Origin: Planctomycetaceae bacterium
Lineage (GTDB): Bacteria > Planctomycetota > Planctomycetia > Pirellulales > Thermoguttaceae
Length of the DNA: 42,553 nucleotides
Assembly: GCA_015062085.1 (NCBI GenBank)
Contig: SUVI01000012.1
Coordinates: forward strand, 1-42,553
Direction: 5' to 3'
Numbering within the stretch: the first letter of the stretch is position 1; every line of letters starts with the position of its first letter. Of this stretch, positions 34,896 through 42,553 are shown piece by piece. The notes beneath the pieces were generated by a model. The model did no database searches, was not told where the DNA came from, and saw nothing but the letters and a program-made list of their open reading frames with translations. The position numbers and the translations under genes were made by a program.

Positions 34896-36299
34896 ATGGA
34901 AAATAACGAATTGAATCCTCAGGTTGAAAACGTTCAGGAAGAGGCGCAGGCCGCCGTGCAGGAAACTGCCGCTGTGCAGGAAACTGCCGCTGAAGAAAAG
35001 GCTGCCGCACCTGCTGCTGATGCCCAGGCAAATCTGGAGAGTGCCCGTGAAGAAATGAAAAACAAACGCGCTCCCATGACCGAAGACCTGGAAGCCGAAC
35101 TGGAAAATGCCATGGCCGGAGGCGACCTGGATTCCATGCTGAAAGACTCTGTCAGCGCACCGGTCTCACTTGAAGTCGGCGCCAAAGTCAAAGCGAAAGT
35201 CGTCAAGATCGCAAGCGACAACGTTTTTGTAGAAATCGGAAACACCCAGGGCCAAGTCCCGCTCAAGCAGTTTAAGGAAAATCCGGAAGAAGGTGCTGAG
35301 ATCGAAGTCGTCATCGCGAAAGAAACGAACGCAGACGGTCTTTTTGAAGCCAATCTGCCCGGAAGCGCCGTCACCAATGCGGACTGGGATACGCTGGAAA
35401 AGGGAATGGTCATCGAAGTCACCGTTACTGGAACGAACACCGGAGGGCTGGAATGCAAAGTGAAGAGCCTTCGCGGTTTCATCCCTATGAGCCAGATCGC
35501 GGCAGGACGTGTCGAAAACGTCGAGCAGTACGTCGGCCAGAAACTCAGCTGCATCATCACCGAAGTCGTTCCGAAGAAACACAATCTGGTCCTCAGCCAC
35601 CGCAAGTATCTCGATCGTGAACGTGATGCGAAGCGCGAAGAAGTTTTCGCCAGTCTCGAAGTCGGCCAGGTCCACGAAGGTACCGTCCGCAAGATCATGG
35701 ATTTCGGCGCCTTTATCGACATTGGCGGAGTGGATGGTCTGCTGCACATCAGCCAGCTTTCCTGGGAACGTGTCAAGCATCCGAGTGACGTCCTGAAAGA
35801 AGGTGATCCGATTACCGTCCGCATCGAAAAGATCGACCCCAAAACGAAGCGCATCAGTTTCGTTTACCGCGACATGCAGGTGAATCCGTGGTCCACCATC
35901 GAGGAAAAATACCCGGTCGATTCTACGGTCACTGGTAAGGTCACCAAAATCATGGAATTCGGCGCTTTTGTCGAACTGGAACCCGCAGTGGAAGGTCTCG
36001 TTCATATTTCTGCGCTCGCCTATCGCCGTGTGGAAAAGGTCGAAGACGTCGTGAAAGTCGGCGACGAAGTTTCCGCAAAAGTCCTTTCGATCGATGCGAA
36101 AAAACGCAAGATCAGCCTTTCTATCAAAGCTCTGACCGAAGCGCCGGTCACGGAAAAGAAGGAAAAGGACGAAAAAGAAGAGAAGAAAGTCAAGACCCCG
36201 GAAGAGCGTGAAGTGACCCCGACGGTGAAGGTGAAGGCAAAATTCAAGGAACTGCGCGGCGGCCGTGATTCCGGTGCGACTGGCGGTCTGTTCGGTTGA
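34896..36299 (+). CDS. rpsA: 30S ribosomal protein S1
   Basis: S1 helps mRNA bind the 30S subunit. I start at ATG 34896 (GGAG 7 bases upstream), giving 467 residues. The longer frame from 34770 covers the leader. The first 85 or so residues are an acidic Ala/Glu/Gln-rich tail (two copies of AAVQETA). Four S1/OB repeats follow at about 90-160, 172-240, 255-325 and 345-412. Repeats 3 and 4 carry the classic [15 protein letters not shown]…GLLHISQLS and [15 protein letters not shown]…GLVHISAL. The C-terminus is Lys/Glu-rich and ends in GGLFG. Having four repeats rather than E. coli's six is usual outside Proteobacteria. A terminator follows at 36332. Confidence 0.93.
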   Translation: MENNELNPQVENVQEEAQAAVQETAAVQETAAEEKAAAPAADAQANLESAREEMKNKRAPMTEDLEAELENAMAGGDLDSMLKDSVSAPVSLEVGAKVKAKVVKIASDNVFVEIGNTQGQVPLKQFKENPEEGAEIEVVIAKETNADGLFEANLPGSAVTNADWDTLEKGMVIEVTVTGTNTGGLECKVKSLRGFIPMSQIAAGRVENVEQYVGQKLSCIITEVVPKKHNLVLSHRKYLDRERDAKREEVFASLEVGQVHEGTVRKIMDFGAFIDIGGVDGLLHISQLSWERVKHPSDVLKEGDPITVRIEKIDPKTKRISFVYRDMQVNPWSTIEEKYPVDSTVTGKVTKIMEFGAFVELEPAVEGLVHISALAYRRVEKVEDVVKVGDEVSAKVLSIDAKKRKISLSIKALTEAPVTEKKEKDEKEEKKVKTPEEREVTPTVKVKAKFKELRGGRDSGATGGLFG

Positions 36300-36331
36300 T
36301 GCCGTTACTTCTGAAGGAAGTCTGAATTAAG

Positions 36332-36364
36332 AAAAGCCGGAGATCTGGGGTCTTCGGCTTTTTT
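36332..36364 (+). terminator. Rho-independent terminator of rpsA
   Basis: AAAAGCCGGAGATC pairs with GTCTTCGGCTTTT across a TGGG loop, ending in six T residues. It touches the end of the decayed hydrolase gene on the other strand. Confidence 0.8.
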
Positions 36365-36966
36365 CATTTTTCCGGATAGGCGTTTTCTAGTGGACCGGGA
36401 ATCTGCGCTGAATCTTCCGCAAGAAGAGTCTCTGCCGCACGCTGCCGCCATCGGAACCCCTGCTTTTGAGCCGTCCCGGTCGGATCTTCAAGTAGATTGT
36501 ACGGATACGCTTCCACGCACAGAACAACGTACCCCGCCCGAACGAGAAGTCGTCCAAATTCCGCAAATTCACGTCCCGGCGGCATTCGCTCTTTCGTTTT
36601 TAATCGTATCCGCACATTCGGTCAGGATCGCAATACGGGACGACGAATCCCGGAACACGCGGATTCTTCTTCCATCCTAACGCCGAAGCAAAAGCATTTT
36701 TTGGCGAGTTGCCGGACCGGTTTTCTGAAAAAGCAGTTCCGCTTCAAATTCCGGAGTCGTGAATCGTTCGACCGTCTCGACTTCCGGCTCAAAATCACCA
36801 TGCGACGGCCTTCCGAGCGTCTCAAGCCAGGTTTGCCGAATGGCAGTGCGGGCCTTTTCCGGATCTTCTGCTGCACGTTCTGCAAACTCCCCTGCTCCGC
36901 TTTTTGCCGCAGTCAAAAAAAGAAACAGAAAAAAATGAGGTACCCGATCTCAAAATTTTTCTTCAT
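36364..36966 (-). pseudogene. Decayed secreted alpha/beta-hydrolase (dienelactone-hydrolase-like) gene
   Basis: An ATG at 36966 with AGGAG about 7 bases upstream starts a signal-like MKKNFEIGYLIFF, which then breaks in a T-rich run. Frame 36916-36677 continues (TAAKSGAGEFAERAAEDPEKARTA…RQTWLETLGRP…TPEFEAELLFQKTG…LLLRR), followed by a stop. A short piece in another frame reads VPGFVVPYCDPDRMCGYD (about 36645-36595). Frame 36615-36364 ends with LKTKERMPP…EFAEFGRLLVRAGYVVLCVEAYPYNLL. Laid end to end these resemble the N-terminal half of a secreted hydrolase whose 'GRxLAxxGYVVL' segment is typical. At least three frame changes are needed, and the catalytic Ser/Asp/His part is missing. Confidence 0.55.
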
Positions 36967-37015
36967 GAAAATGCTCCTCTCTTACGCCAAAAACCGCTTT
37001 CGTTCCGTTTTTCCA

Positions 37016-37057
37016 CAAAAAAAAACAGGAAAAGATCGACGAAGATCCTTTCCTGTT
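37016..37057 (-). terminator. Rho-independent terminator of the ffh-rpsP-trmD-rplS operon
   Basis: On the minus strand AACAGGAAA-GGATC pairs with GATC-TTTTCCTGTT around a short loop, followed by a run of nine T. It lies about 70 bases after the rplS stop. Confidence 0.85.
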
Positions 37058-37125
37058 CCATTTCATTCAATGTGCCACCGCATGCCATTCATGCACCGAC
37101 GGCATTTTTCGGCAAGCCGCATAGC

Positions 37126-37566
37126 TTATTTCGCTTCGGCAGCTTTCTTGGCCTTGGCCTTGGCGCGGCCGCGCAGTTTTTTCGGCGCTTTTTCGGCAGC
37201 GTCGACCTTTTTCGTTTCGACACGGCGTTCGACCAAACGGGTCGCTTTACCAACACGGTCACGCAGGAAGTAGAGCTTCGCACGACGGACTTCGGCGGAA
37301 CGAACGACTTCGATGTTCGCAACACGGGGGCTGTGGACCGGGAACTTGCGTTCGACGCCTTCACCCTGAACGATGCGGCGGACCGTGAACATTTCACGCG
37401 TTCCAGAACCGCTGCGGGCGATCACGACACCGGTGAAGACCTGGATGCGTTCTTTGTTGCCTTCGACGATCTTGCAGTGCACGTTTACCGTGTCGCCGAT
37501 TTCAAAATGCGGGACTTCCGTCTTCATACTGGCTTTTTCGACCAGCTGCATGATTTTCTGACTCAT
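37126..37566 (-). CDS. rplS: 50S ribosomal protein L19
   Basis: The 146 residues have the L19 core: [58 protein letters not shown] and [22 protein letters not shown] Lys/Ala-rich C-terminal tail ([21 protein letters not shown]) makes it about 30 residues longer than E. coli L19. AAGGA stands before the ATG at 37566. It is the last gene of the operon, 27 bases after trmD. Confidence 0.97.
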   Translation of the reverse strand: MSQKIMQLVEKASMKTEVPHFEIGDTVNVHCKIVEGNKERIQVFTGVVIARSGSGTREMFTVRRIVQGEGVERKFPVHSPRVANIEVVRSAEVRRAKLYFLRDRVGKATRLVERRVETKKVDAAEKAPKKLRGRAKAKAKKAAEAK

Positions 37567-37593
37567 GAGTAAATCCTTTCAATTTTCTTTTTT

Positions 37594-38433
37594 CTATTCG
37601 GTTTCTTCTTTCTTCACTTTACGGGCGCGTTTCTTTTTCGGCTTTTCCTCCTCTTCGCTTCCCGGAGGGATCAGATCGGGCCGACGCTCCAGCGTCAGTT
37701 TCCGATTCTCCTCACGCCGCCATTTCTCAATGTTGGCATGATGCCCGGAAAAAAGGATCTCCGGCACTTCCAGCCCCCGAAACACTCTCGGACGCGTATA
37801 CTGTGCCGATTCCAGAAGCCGGTTGCCGCTGGAAAACGAATCCGTGACGGAACTCATTTCGTCTCCCAAAACCCCGGGGATCAGGCGAATGACGGCTTCC
37901 ATCACCACCATGCTCGCCACCTCGCCGCCATTAAGGACGTAGTCCCCAATCGAAATCTCATCCGGCTGGAGGATCTGACGGACGCGGTCATCAAACCCCT
38001 CGTATCTTCCGCAGAGAAAGACGATCCGCTTGTGCTGGACCAGCTCCTCTGCGACCGTCTGCCGAAAAACCCGTCCGGCAGGAGTCAGCATGACCAAATG
38101 TCCCGGTTCTGTGCGAATGGATCCGTCAAAAAGGACCGGATCTGCATCCGCGTCGGCATTCTCCGTCTCACAGTTCAATTCCAGAGACGTTTCACCGAAA
38201 ATGCCCTGCTGCACCGCTTCTACGCAGTCCACGACCGGTTCTGCTTTCAGAACCATTCCAGGACCGCCGCCAAAAGGACGATCATCGACCGTTCTGTGCC
38301 GATCGTGCGTCCAATCCCGCATATTGTGAAGCCCAACGCTCACAAGCCCATTTTTGATGGACTGATGAAAGAGACTTTCCCCAAGATAGTTCGTAAACAT
38401 TTCGGGAAAAAGCGTCAAAACATCAAAGCGCAT
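37594..38433 (-). CDS. trmD: tRNA (guanine-37-N1)-methyltransferase
   Basis: TrmD uses S-adenosylmethionine to methylate G37 of tRNAs that read CNN codons, preventing +1 frameshifts. The 279 residues show the SPOUT trefoil-knot signatures: [50 protein letters not shown] and the C-terminal [12 protein letters not shown]. About 20 basic/acidic residues ([18 protein letters not shown]) extend the normal end. An acidic insert, [10 protein letters not shown], lies in the middle. It starts 24 bases after rpsP ends. rimM, usually beside it, is absent. Confidence 0.97.
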   Translation of the reverse strand: MRFDVLTLFPEMFTNYLGESLFHQSIKNGLVSVGLHNMRDWTHDRHRTVDDRPFGGGPGMVLKAEPVVDCVEAVQQGIFGETSLELNCETENADADADPVLFDGSIRTEPGHLVMLTPAGRVFRQTVAEELVQHKRIVFLCGRYEGFDDRVRQILQPDEISIGDYVLNGGEVASMVVMEAVIRLIPGVLGDEMSSVTDSFSSGNRLLESAQYTRPRVFRGLEVPEILFSGHHANIEKWRREENRKLTLERRPDLIPPGSEEEEKPKKKRARKVKKEETE

Positions 38434-38457
38434 GGGACCTTTCCATTAAAAATTTTC

Positions 38458-38832
38458 TTACTCGGCAGCTTCTTCCGTAACGGCGGGAGCAGCCTGAGCT
38501 TTGATCATACGAGTCGAAGTCGGACGCGGTTTGCGGGCTTCGGCCAGTTTCGCCTGAGCGGCTTTCTGAGCTTCAAGGTGCGTACCGTTTTTGCCGTACT
38601 TTTTGATCAGAACGGCGACTTTCGGGGTGGGCTGAGCGCCGACGGCCAGCCATTTTTCCACTCCCTCAACATCCAGAACGACGCGTGCGTCCGTTTCGGG
38701 AACCATCGGGTCGTACGTACCCAGTTCCTGAAGGACACGACCGCCGCGCGGGGCTCGAGAATCCATCGCGCAAATGCGATAGAACGGGCGATGGAGACGG
38801 CCCAGTTTTTTCATACGAATTCTAACTGCCAT
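38458..38832 (-). CDS. rpsP: 30S ribosomal protein S16
   Basis: The 124 residues begin with MAVRIRMKKLGRLHRPFYRICAMD, followed by RVLQELGTYDPM…LDVEGVEKWLAVGAQPTPKVAVLIKKYG, the S16 fold. A tail of about 40 Ala/Lys-rich residues follows. AAGGAG stands 9 bases before the ATG at 38832. It is the second gene of the ffh-rpsP-trmD-rplS operon. Confidence 0.97.
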   Translation of the reverse strand: MAVRIRMKKLGRLHRPFYRICAMDSRAPRGGRVLQELGTYDPMVPETDARVVLDVEGVEKWLAVGAQPTPKVAVLIKKYGKNGTHLEAQKAAQAKLAEARKPRPTSTRMIKAQAAPAVTEEAAE

Positions 38833-38945
38833 AGGAATTTACTCCTTTTCTCTAAACAATGAACTATCTGGCACGGCAAACAACGCGCCAGCGACCATTA
38901 CCGACCCAAACATCATGGGTCTCGGATAATGTACGGTTAGCGGGA

Positions 38946-40430
38946 CTAGCCCTTCTTGCGCTTTTTCATCTCTTTTTCGCGCAGTTTTCTCATTTTCGCT
39001 TTTTCGGCGGGTGTGAGACGTTTCCCAGTATTTCCCTTCGGAGCGCCTCCGCCCTGCCCCATGCCGGCCGGTCCCTGCTGCATGCGGCGCATCAGTTCCT
39101 GCATCGCGCCAATTCGCCCGCCGGCACCCATGGTGGACATCATCTTCATCATTTCAGCCATCATGTTGAACTGCTTGATCAGATCAGAGACCTGCTGCGG
39201 CTGAACTCCGGAACCGGCCGCGATACGGCGCGCACGCGAGGCGTCGATGCTCTTCGGATTCTCGCGCTCAAACTTCGTCATGGAGTTGATAATGCCGTTG
39301 ATCTTGTTCATCTCGGCGTCCGCGTCTGTGTTGCCGAGCATCTGCTTCAGATTCCCCATTCCGGGAAGGAAGCTCAGGATCTTGCCGAAAGAACCAAGAC
39401 GACGAGTCTGCGCCATCATGGTCTGGAAATCGTTGAACGTGAAGATCCCCTTCTTCAAACGCGCTTCCTGTGCTTCCATCACATTCTGATCGAAAGCGGT
39501 CTGCGCCTGACGCAGAAGTTCCTGAAGGTCACCACCGCCAAGAATACGGCTCGCCATTCCTTCCGGAGTGAAATCTTCCAGAGACGTGGAGGACGTGATC
39601 TGCTCGCCGGTACCGATGAATTTGATCGGAACGCCAGTCACGTGCTTCAGCGAGATCGCCGCGCCCGCACGAGCATCACCGTCCAGCTTCGTCATGATGA
39701 CGCCGTCCAGTTCCAACGCTTCGTTGAACGCCTTCGCACTGTTCACAGCATCCTGACCCGTCATACCGTCTACGACGAGGTAGACCTGATCCGGATCACA
39801 GTTCCGGTCTATGTTCACCAGCTGCTGCATCAGCTCCTCATCGACATGCAGACGCCCTGCCGTGTCGAGGATGACGACGTCACAGCCCTTCGCCTTCGCA
39901 GCTTCCAGAGCACGCGTGCAGACTTTGACCGGATCTTTTTCTTCATAGTCGGCAAAAACCGGAATATTCAGCTGCTCGCCGAGCGTCTCCAGCTGCTTGA
40001 TAGCGGCAGGCCGCTGAAGGTCGGCAGCCACGAACATCGGACGACGCCCGCGGACCTGGATCCGTTTACCCAGTTTACCGGTCGTCGTCGTTTTACCAGA
40101 ACCCTGGAGACCGCACATCATGATCGTCGTGATGCCGGAGCCTTTCAGATGCAGATCATTGTCCACAGGTCCCATCAGTTCCACGAGCTCATCGTAGACG
40201 ATCTTCACGACCTGCTGAGTCGGATCGATCTGCTTCAAGACTTCTTCACCGCACGCTTTTTCACTGACGCGGGCCATAAAAGCCTTCACGGCTTCATAGC
40301 TGACGTCCGCTTCCAGCAGTGCGCTTTCGACCATGCCGAGTCCCTCGCGCATATTCGCTTCCGTCAGTTTACCGCGGCCGCTGAGGGAACGCAGTGCAGA
40401 GCTTAAACCTTCTCGAAGGGATTCAAACAT
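38946..40430 (-). CDS. ffh: Signal recognition particle protein Ffh
   Basis: Ffh binds signal peptides on ribosomes and docks with FtsY to deliver them to the membrane. I start at ATG 40430 (MFESLREGLSSALRSLSG), the normal Ffh N-terminus. The longer frame to 40553 would run across the promoter. The 494 residues have an N domain, then the G domain with GLQGSGKTT (107-115), ADLQRPAA, DTAGRLHVDEELM and TKLDGDARAG, and the Met-rich M domain (FLPGMGNLKQML…RRIAAGSG…MMAEMMKMMSTMG) that binds SRP RNA. A basic tail ends it. SRP RNA itself was not seen in the window. Confidence 0.97.
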   Translation of the reverse strand: MFESLREGLSSALRSLSGRGKLTEANMREGLGMVESALLEADVSYEAVKAFMARVSEKACGEEVLKQIDPTQQVVKIVYDELVELMGPVDNDLHLKGSGITTIMMCGLQGSGKTTTTGKLGKRIQVRGRRPMFVAADLQRPAAIKQLETLGEQLNIPVFADYEEKDPVKVCTRALEAAKAKGCDVVILDTAGRLHVDEELMQQLVNIDRNCDPDQVYLVVDGMTGQDAVNSAKAFNEALELDGVIMTKLDGDARAGAAISLKHVTGVPIKFIGTGEQITSSTSLEDFTPEGMASRILGGGDLQELLRQAQTAFDQNVMEAQEARLKKGIFTFNDFQTMMAQTRRLGSFGKILSFLPGMGNLKQMLGNTDADAEMNKINGIINSMTKFERENPKSIDASRARRIAAGSGVQPQQVSDLIKQFNMMAEMMKMMSTMGAGGRIGAMQELMRRMQQGPAGMGQGGGAPKGNTGKRLTPAEKAKMRKLREKEMKKRKKG

Positions 40431-40482
40431 AATTCGCAACCCATGAATAAACTGTGAACAATCAAAAATTTCAGGAAAATGA

Positions 40483-40510
40483 ATTGTACCACATTTTCCC
40501 AAAATTTCAA
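40483..40510 (-). promoter_or_regulatory. Promoter of the ffh-rpsP-trmD-rplS operon
   Basis: Minus strand: TTGAAA (40510-40505), 16-base spacer ending TGTGG, TACAAT (40488-40483), about 50 bases before the ffh ATG. It has the same form as the nadA and adhesin promoters. Confidence 0.75.
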
Positions 40511-40632
40511 GGGGGGCAGGAGCCTCTTTAGAGCAATTTAGGCAAATTTTCAAAAAGATCCCGTTAAGATCTGCCGGGTTCTTAATTCATTTCCAGAAAA
40601 TCAGAAATTTGAAAACGTATTTTAAAACCAAC

Positions 40633-40670
40633 GCCGAAAGAGACCGTAGAACACTTCCGCCTCTTTCGGC
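40633..40670 (-). terminator. Hairpin terminator after the J-like gene
   Basis: GCCGAAAGAG (40670-40661 on the minus strand) pairs perfectly with CTCTTTCGGC (40642-40633), followed by GTTGGTTTT. It begins 19 bases past the stop codon. The T-tract is interrupted. Confidence 0.6.
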
Positions 40671-40689
40671 ATCATTTCGTTTATCGCGG

Positions 40690-41736
40690 TCACTCGATCG
40701 AAAAATCAAACTCCTCGTCCGCCTCCGCGTCATAAAACTCCTGGCGTTTCTGACGCATCTCAGACTGCTTCTCTTTTTTGTCGATCTGCTCCTGGTAGCG
40801 CACATACTCTTCCTGCGGATCGAGCTGGATCGCCATTTCGATCAGTTTGCGCCCGCGCTCAAAATCTCCGGAATTCACCGCCGACATAGCCTCGATATGC
40901 AGTTTCTTCGCCCTTCCCGAGTCCGAATTGACAGAATGGATCCCCGCAAAGATCAGGACCATGATCACAAACGCACCAATGACCACCGACATTGGGATCG
41001 CCGGAACATTCGAGGCGGTTTTTTTACGCGAAGCCCCCGTCGATCTGCGAGCGGAAGCACCTGCAGAGCGACTTCCCGACGAGGCTCTTCCTGACGAAGC
41101 GGCGCCCGCGCCAAAATCCAGACCTCCGGCCGAACCAGTCCCCTGCATGCGGCTAAATCGGGCATACGGATCCTCTTCTGCTCCGCTCGCCACAGGCATG
41201 AATGCCGTCCGCGGCTGCGCGCAAACTCCGCCGTGTGCTGCAGCTTCCCCATTCAGCGCCATTCCCGGGTGCGGCATCATGCCGGGCTGAGCATAAAGCC
41301 CTCCCGGATACGGCACAGTTCCCGGATGCGGTACAGTTCCCGGATGCGGTACAGTTCCCGGATGCGGTACAGTTCCCGCTTGCACAGACGAGGCCTCGGC
41401 TTCATTTTCGGTTTCCGCGAAAGACGCCATTTGGATACCTTTCTTGGCAGCCTCTCCCGTCACACCGCGTTCGTAACTGTCCCGGGCTCCCTCGCTCGTC
41501 AGACATTCCACCGCCTCCTGAAGCTCCTTTTCGAGCCGCTCTACATCCGGAGCATTTTCGTCATTTTTTTTCTGGGCAAGAAGCTCCAGCCTGCGTTTCA
41601 GCGCGGACCGGAGCGTATCTGGGTCAGATTCCAAAGGCTGAACACCAAGCAGCGTGTAGTGATCCGGCGGAACCTGCCGGCCGGCAACTCCAAGGTATTT
41701 CTGATAGATGGTCTGTTCCGATGTATCGTTTGCCAT
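40690..41736 (-). CDS. J-like-domain membrane protein with TPR-like tail
   Basis: The 348 residues start with a segment (11-92: YQKYLGV…VPPDHYTLLGVQPLESDPDTLRSALKRRLELL…LQEAVECLTSEGARDSYER) that resembles the J-domain-like region common in planctomycete proteins. It lacks the HPD motif needed to stimulate DnaK. A Pro/Gly linker with four T-V-P-(H/Y)-P-G units, a Ser/Arg-rich stretch, one membrane helix (about 249-267, VVIGAFVIMVLIFAGIHSV) and a short helical repeat (KKLHIEAMSAVNSGDFERGRKLIEMAIQLDP, TPR-like) follow. It ends in an acidic tail. The function is unknown; a scaffold role at the membrane is inference. Only a weak AGGG precedes the ATG. Confidence 0.75.
   Translation of the reverse strand: MANDTSEQTIYQKYLGVAGRQVPPDHYTLLGVQPLESDPDTLRSALKRRLELLAQKKNDENAPDVERLEKELQEAVECLTSEGARDSYERGVTGEAAKKGIQMASFAETENEAEASSVQAGTVPHPGTVPHPGTVPHPGTVPYPGGLYAQPGMMPHPGMALNGEAAAHGGVCAQPRTAFMPVASGAEEDPYARFSRMQGTGSAGGLDFGAGAASSGRASSGSRSAGASARRSTGASRKKTASNVPAIPMSVVIGAFVIMVLIFAGIHSVNSDSGRAKKLHIEAMSAVNSGDFERGRKLIEMAIQLDPQEEYVRYQEQIDKKEKQSEMRQKRQEFYDAEADEEFDFSIE
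41303..41374 (-). repeat. Four tandem 18-bp repeats in the J-like gene
   Basis: CCCGGATGCGGTACAGTT (plus-strand reading) repeats four times, the first copy with two changes. On the coding strand it gives (G-T-V-P-H/Y-P)4 in the Pro/Gly linker. It is in frame, so copy changes would only alter linker length. Confidence 0.8.
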
Positions 41737-41837
41737 AAAAGTACCCTGCCCAGCTCCTGACAGTCGATCTAAAAAATTGGAAAGTCTGAACGAATCAAAT
41801 AAAATTCAAAAAACCGATTTGACACAACAAAACGGCT

Positions 41838-42553
41838 CCATCGCCTGGGGAGGCGACGCGTCTCGCGCCGCTTTTCTACCATCGCCCTGGGAGGCGGCGC
41901 GTCTCGCACCGCTTTCCACCATCGCCTTGGGAGGCGACGCGTCTCGCGTCGCTTTTCTACCATCGCCTTGGGAGGCAGCACGTCTCGCGCCGCTTTCTAC
42001 CATCGCCTGGGGAGGCAGCACGTCTCGCGCCGCTTTCAACCATCGCCTGGGGAGGCGACGCGTCTCGCGTCGCTTTCAACCATCGCCTGGGGAGGCAGCA
42101 CGTCTCGCGCCGCTTTCTACCATCGCCTTGGGAGGCGGCGCGTCTCGCACCGCTTTCCACCATCGCCTTGGGAGGCGACGCGTCTCGCGTCGCTTTCAAC
42201 CATCGCCTGGGGAGGCAGCACGTCTCGCGCCGCTTTCAACCATCGCCTTGGGAGGCGACGCGTCTCGCGTCGCTTTCAACCATCGCCTGGGGAGGCAGCA
42301 CGTCTCGCGTCGCTTTTCTACCATCGCCTGGGGAGGCAGCACGTCTCGCGTCGCTTTTCTACCATCGCCTTGGGAGGCAGCACGTCTCGCGCCGCTTTCA
42401 ACCATCGCCTGGGGAGGCAGCACGTCTCGCGCAGCTTTCTACCATCGCCTTGGGAGGCGGCGCGTCTCGCACCGCTTTCCACCATCGCCTTGGGAGGCGA
42501 CGCGTCTCGCGTCGCTTTTCTACCATCGCCTTGGGAAGCAGCGCGTCTCGCGT
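41838..42553. repeat. Minisatellite: 18 tandem 40/41-bp hairpin units, continuing past the window
   Basis: Units of the form CCATCGCCTTGGGAGGCGAC-GCGTCTCGCGTCGCTTTCNA repeat about 18 times from 41838, the last being cut by the window edge. Each unit holds two inverted repeats: TCGCCT-TGGG-AGGCGA, and GCGACGCG-TCT-CGCGTCGC. The copies fall into a few mixed variants (GGCGACGCG, GGCGGCGCG, GGCAGCACG on the left arm; CGCGTCGC, CGCGCCGC, CGCACCGC on the right). A 40/41-base unit shifts frame each time, so the short open frames here are not a protein repeat. There are no unique spacers, so it is not a CRISPR array. Confidence 0.9.

Noticed and set aside
37738..38862. 374-codon plus-strand frame
   Set aside because: It is the antisense of trmD and rpsP.
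38859..40406. 515-codon plus-strand frame
   Set aside because: It is the antisense of ffh.
41769..42423. Series of short minus-strand frames with repeats such as ARRAASQGDGRK
   Set aside because: They are produced by a 40/41-bp tandem repeat that changes frame each unit; no start sites or conserved protein are apparent.
41838..42553. CRISPR array
   Set aside because: Units are contiguous with no unique spacers, and no cas gene is present.

Overview
The window looks like a chromosomal segment of a planctomycete (phylum Planctomycetota), moderately GC-rich with AT-rich intergenic stretches. The evidence is threefold. A large secreted protein carries the WEPLEVRSLLS-type N-terminal motif of planctomycete surface proteins (minus strand from 3826). 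A 'PPDHYTLLGV' J-like protein (41736-40690) and a zinc-ribbon/membrane-tail protein are both of planctomycete style. The housekeeping genes are bacterial (nadA, lysS, rpsA, ffh-rpsP-trmD-rplS). I cannot place it below phylum from sequence alone.

Layout. (1) 1-7016 is an accessory island ending at tRNA-Ile. It holds a broken Ser/Gly/Tyr-rich surface protein (3826-88, one in-frame stop and one frameshift). Upstream of that, in the same direction, is a sulfotransferase-glycosyltransferase fusion (5284-3875) with three in-frame stops, two of them side by side in the PAPS-binding loop. An intact tyrosine recombinase (7016-5853) follows, abutting the 3' side of tRNA-Ile(GAT) (7227-7154). (2) 7396-8481 is nadA, quinolinate synthase. 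(3) 9000-26588 is one uninterrupted 5862-codon gene for a filamentous-haemagglutinin/LktA-like secreted adhesin, with an N-terminal TPS domain and long glycine-rich beta-repeat tracts. No TpsB transporter lies in the window. (4) 26647-29613 is a UvrA2-like ABC excinuclease paralogue, coupled to a small membrane-anchored protein of unknown function. (5) 29919-31981 holds tRNA-Pro(CGG) and lysS. (6) 32390-34454 holds a secreted SGNH esterase and a double zinc-ribbon membrane-tail protein. (7) 34896-36299 is rpsA behind a structured leader. It is followed by a decayed alpha/beta-hydrolase gene and then the minus-strand operon ffh-rpsP-trmD-rplS, which lacks rimM. (8) 40690-42553 holds a J-like membrane protein and an 18-copy, 40/41-bp hairpin minisatellite that runs off the window.

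Regulation. Several promoters are readable. nadA, the giant adhesin and the ffh operon share one form: TTGAA(A/G), a 16-bp spacer ending in TGTGG, and a TA(T/A/C)AAT -10 box. tRNA-Ile and rpsA have close relatives of it. Rho-independent terminators follow tRNA-Ile, tRNA-Pro, lysS, rpsA and rplS.

Most unusual points: the sulfotransferase/glycosyltransferase gene with intact promoter and Shine-Dalgarno but three stops in an otherwise open frame; the very large adhesin without a partner; and the minisatellite whose copy-to-copy differences mostly keep the hairpin paired through G-U wobble if the minus strand is transcribed.
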